Assembly (NCBI GenBank): GCA_016288255.1
Contig: JAEEYS010000109.1
Coordinates: 1-6,069, forward strand
Length of the DNA: 6,069 bases
Direction of reading: 5' to 3'
Origin: Bacillota bacterium
GTDB taxonomy: Bacteria; Bacillota; Tb-RUG-66
A model generated the notes under the pieces. The model was not told the origin of the DNA, did not search any database, and saw only the letters and a program-made list of their open reading frames with translations. A program made the translations under genes and the position numbers. Positions 5,763-6,069 of this stretch are shown piece after piece (within the stretch, counting starts at the first letter, position 1; every line of letters begins with the position of its first letter).

Positions 5763-6069
5763 ATAGTAATGGTTTATGACAACGAACGCATCTGCCGTCA
5801 TCCAATCGTTTCAATTCCGGCAAAGTTGTTCTGCATATTTCTTCCGCATATTGGCAGCGAGGATTGAATGTACACCCTTGCGGGATCTCGTTCGGATTCG
5901 GTACATTCCCTTCAATGGCAAACAATCTTTCTTTTTCTTTGGAAATAACAGGGATAGAATTCAATAATCCTTCCGTATAAGGATGCAGCGGCTTTTTAAA
6001 AAGTTCTTTTACCGGCGCTTCTTCCACGATATAACCCGTATACATAACGATAACGCGTTCTGCCATTTC
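5761..6069 (-). CDS. dppD: Peptide ABC transporter ATP-binding protein, DppD/OppD type, C-terminal part (cut by window edge)
   Basis: The last 102 codons of a second ATPase; its 5' two thirds lie beyond 6069. The visible part starts just after where the H-loop would be: EMAERVIVMYTGYIVEEAPVKELF, the usual end of the nucleotide-binding domain. It continues with the oligopeptide/dipeptide C-terminal domain: HPYTEGLLNSIP, then EGNVPNPNEIPQGC and FNPRC. Four cysteines follow the pattern C-x5-C-x6-C-x14-C (plus a fifth, two residues later), matching the possible iron-sulphur ligand set of DppD/OppD. All Walker motifs are outside the window, so activity cannot be judged. The internal ATG at 6066 is not a start, since the reading frame is open to the edge. 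DppD is assigned because it precedes dppF, as in the app-type order D-F-A-B-C. Confidence 0.9.
   Translation of the reverse strand, partial: EMAERVIVMYTGYIVEEAPVKELFKKPLHPYTEGLLNSIPVISKEKERLFAIEGNVPNPNEIPQGCTFNPRCQYAEEICRTTLPELKRLDDGRCVRCHKPLL

Noticed and set aside
5761..6066. Reading dppD as a complete 101-residue protein starting at the ATG at 6066
   Set aside because: The frame stays open to the window edge and the sequence is plainly the C-terminal end of a full ATPase.

Overview
The window is a compact piece of a low-to-moderate-GC bacterial genome. AT-rich spacers, strong AGGAGG-type ribosome binding sites, TTG and GTG starts, a lipoprotein-anchored binding protein and a YtrA-type GntR regulator next to an ABC ATPase all point to a Gram-positive Bacillota, probably a clostridial relative. 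I cannot name the species. Every supported gene lies on the minus strand, so transcription runs from high to low coordinates. No gene on the plus strand is credible.

Positions 6069 to 746 hold most of a peptide-type ABC importer operon in the order dppD (3' part only), dppF, dppA, dppB, dppC. Two ATPases come first, then the lipoprotein that binds substrate, then the two membrane permeases. This D-F-A-B-C order is that of the Bacillus subtilis app (oligopeptide permease) operon; the permeases resemble DppB/DppC. Together the five proteins would capture di- or oligopeptides outside the cell and import them using ATP. The operon promoter must lie upstream of 6069, outside the window. Spacing is tight at dppD-dppF (12 nt) and dppB-dppC (1-nt overlap). 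The binding-protein gene is flanked by two longer spacers (about 205 and 257 nt), each with a stem-loop structure. Such structures could set the binding protein's level apart from that of its partners. The operon ends at a clear intrinsic terminator at 676-720.

Positions 660 to 1 hold a second, separate unit: a strong promoter embedded in a perfect 19-bp inverted repeat, a YtrA-type GntR repressor gene, and the start of an ABC ATPase gene overlapping it by 8 nt. The layout fits an autoregulated regulator plus efflux or antibiotic-response ABC transporter, whose remaining genes lie beyond position 1.

No stretch longer than 300 bases lacks a gene. I saw no RNA gene, CRISPR array, insertion sequence or phage gene. 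The protein-coding content is ordinary. The items most worth a second look are the non-coding ones: the operator-promoter at 609-660, the long imperfect inverted repeat at 4591-4709, the hairpin across the dppF stop codon, and the hairpin without a U-tract between dppA and dppB.
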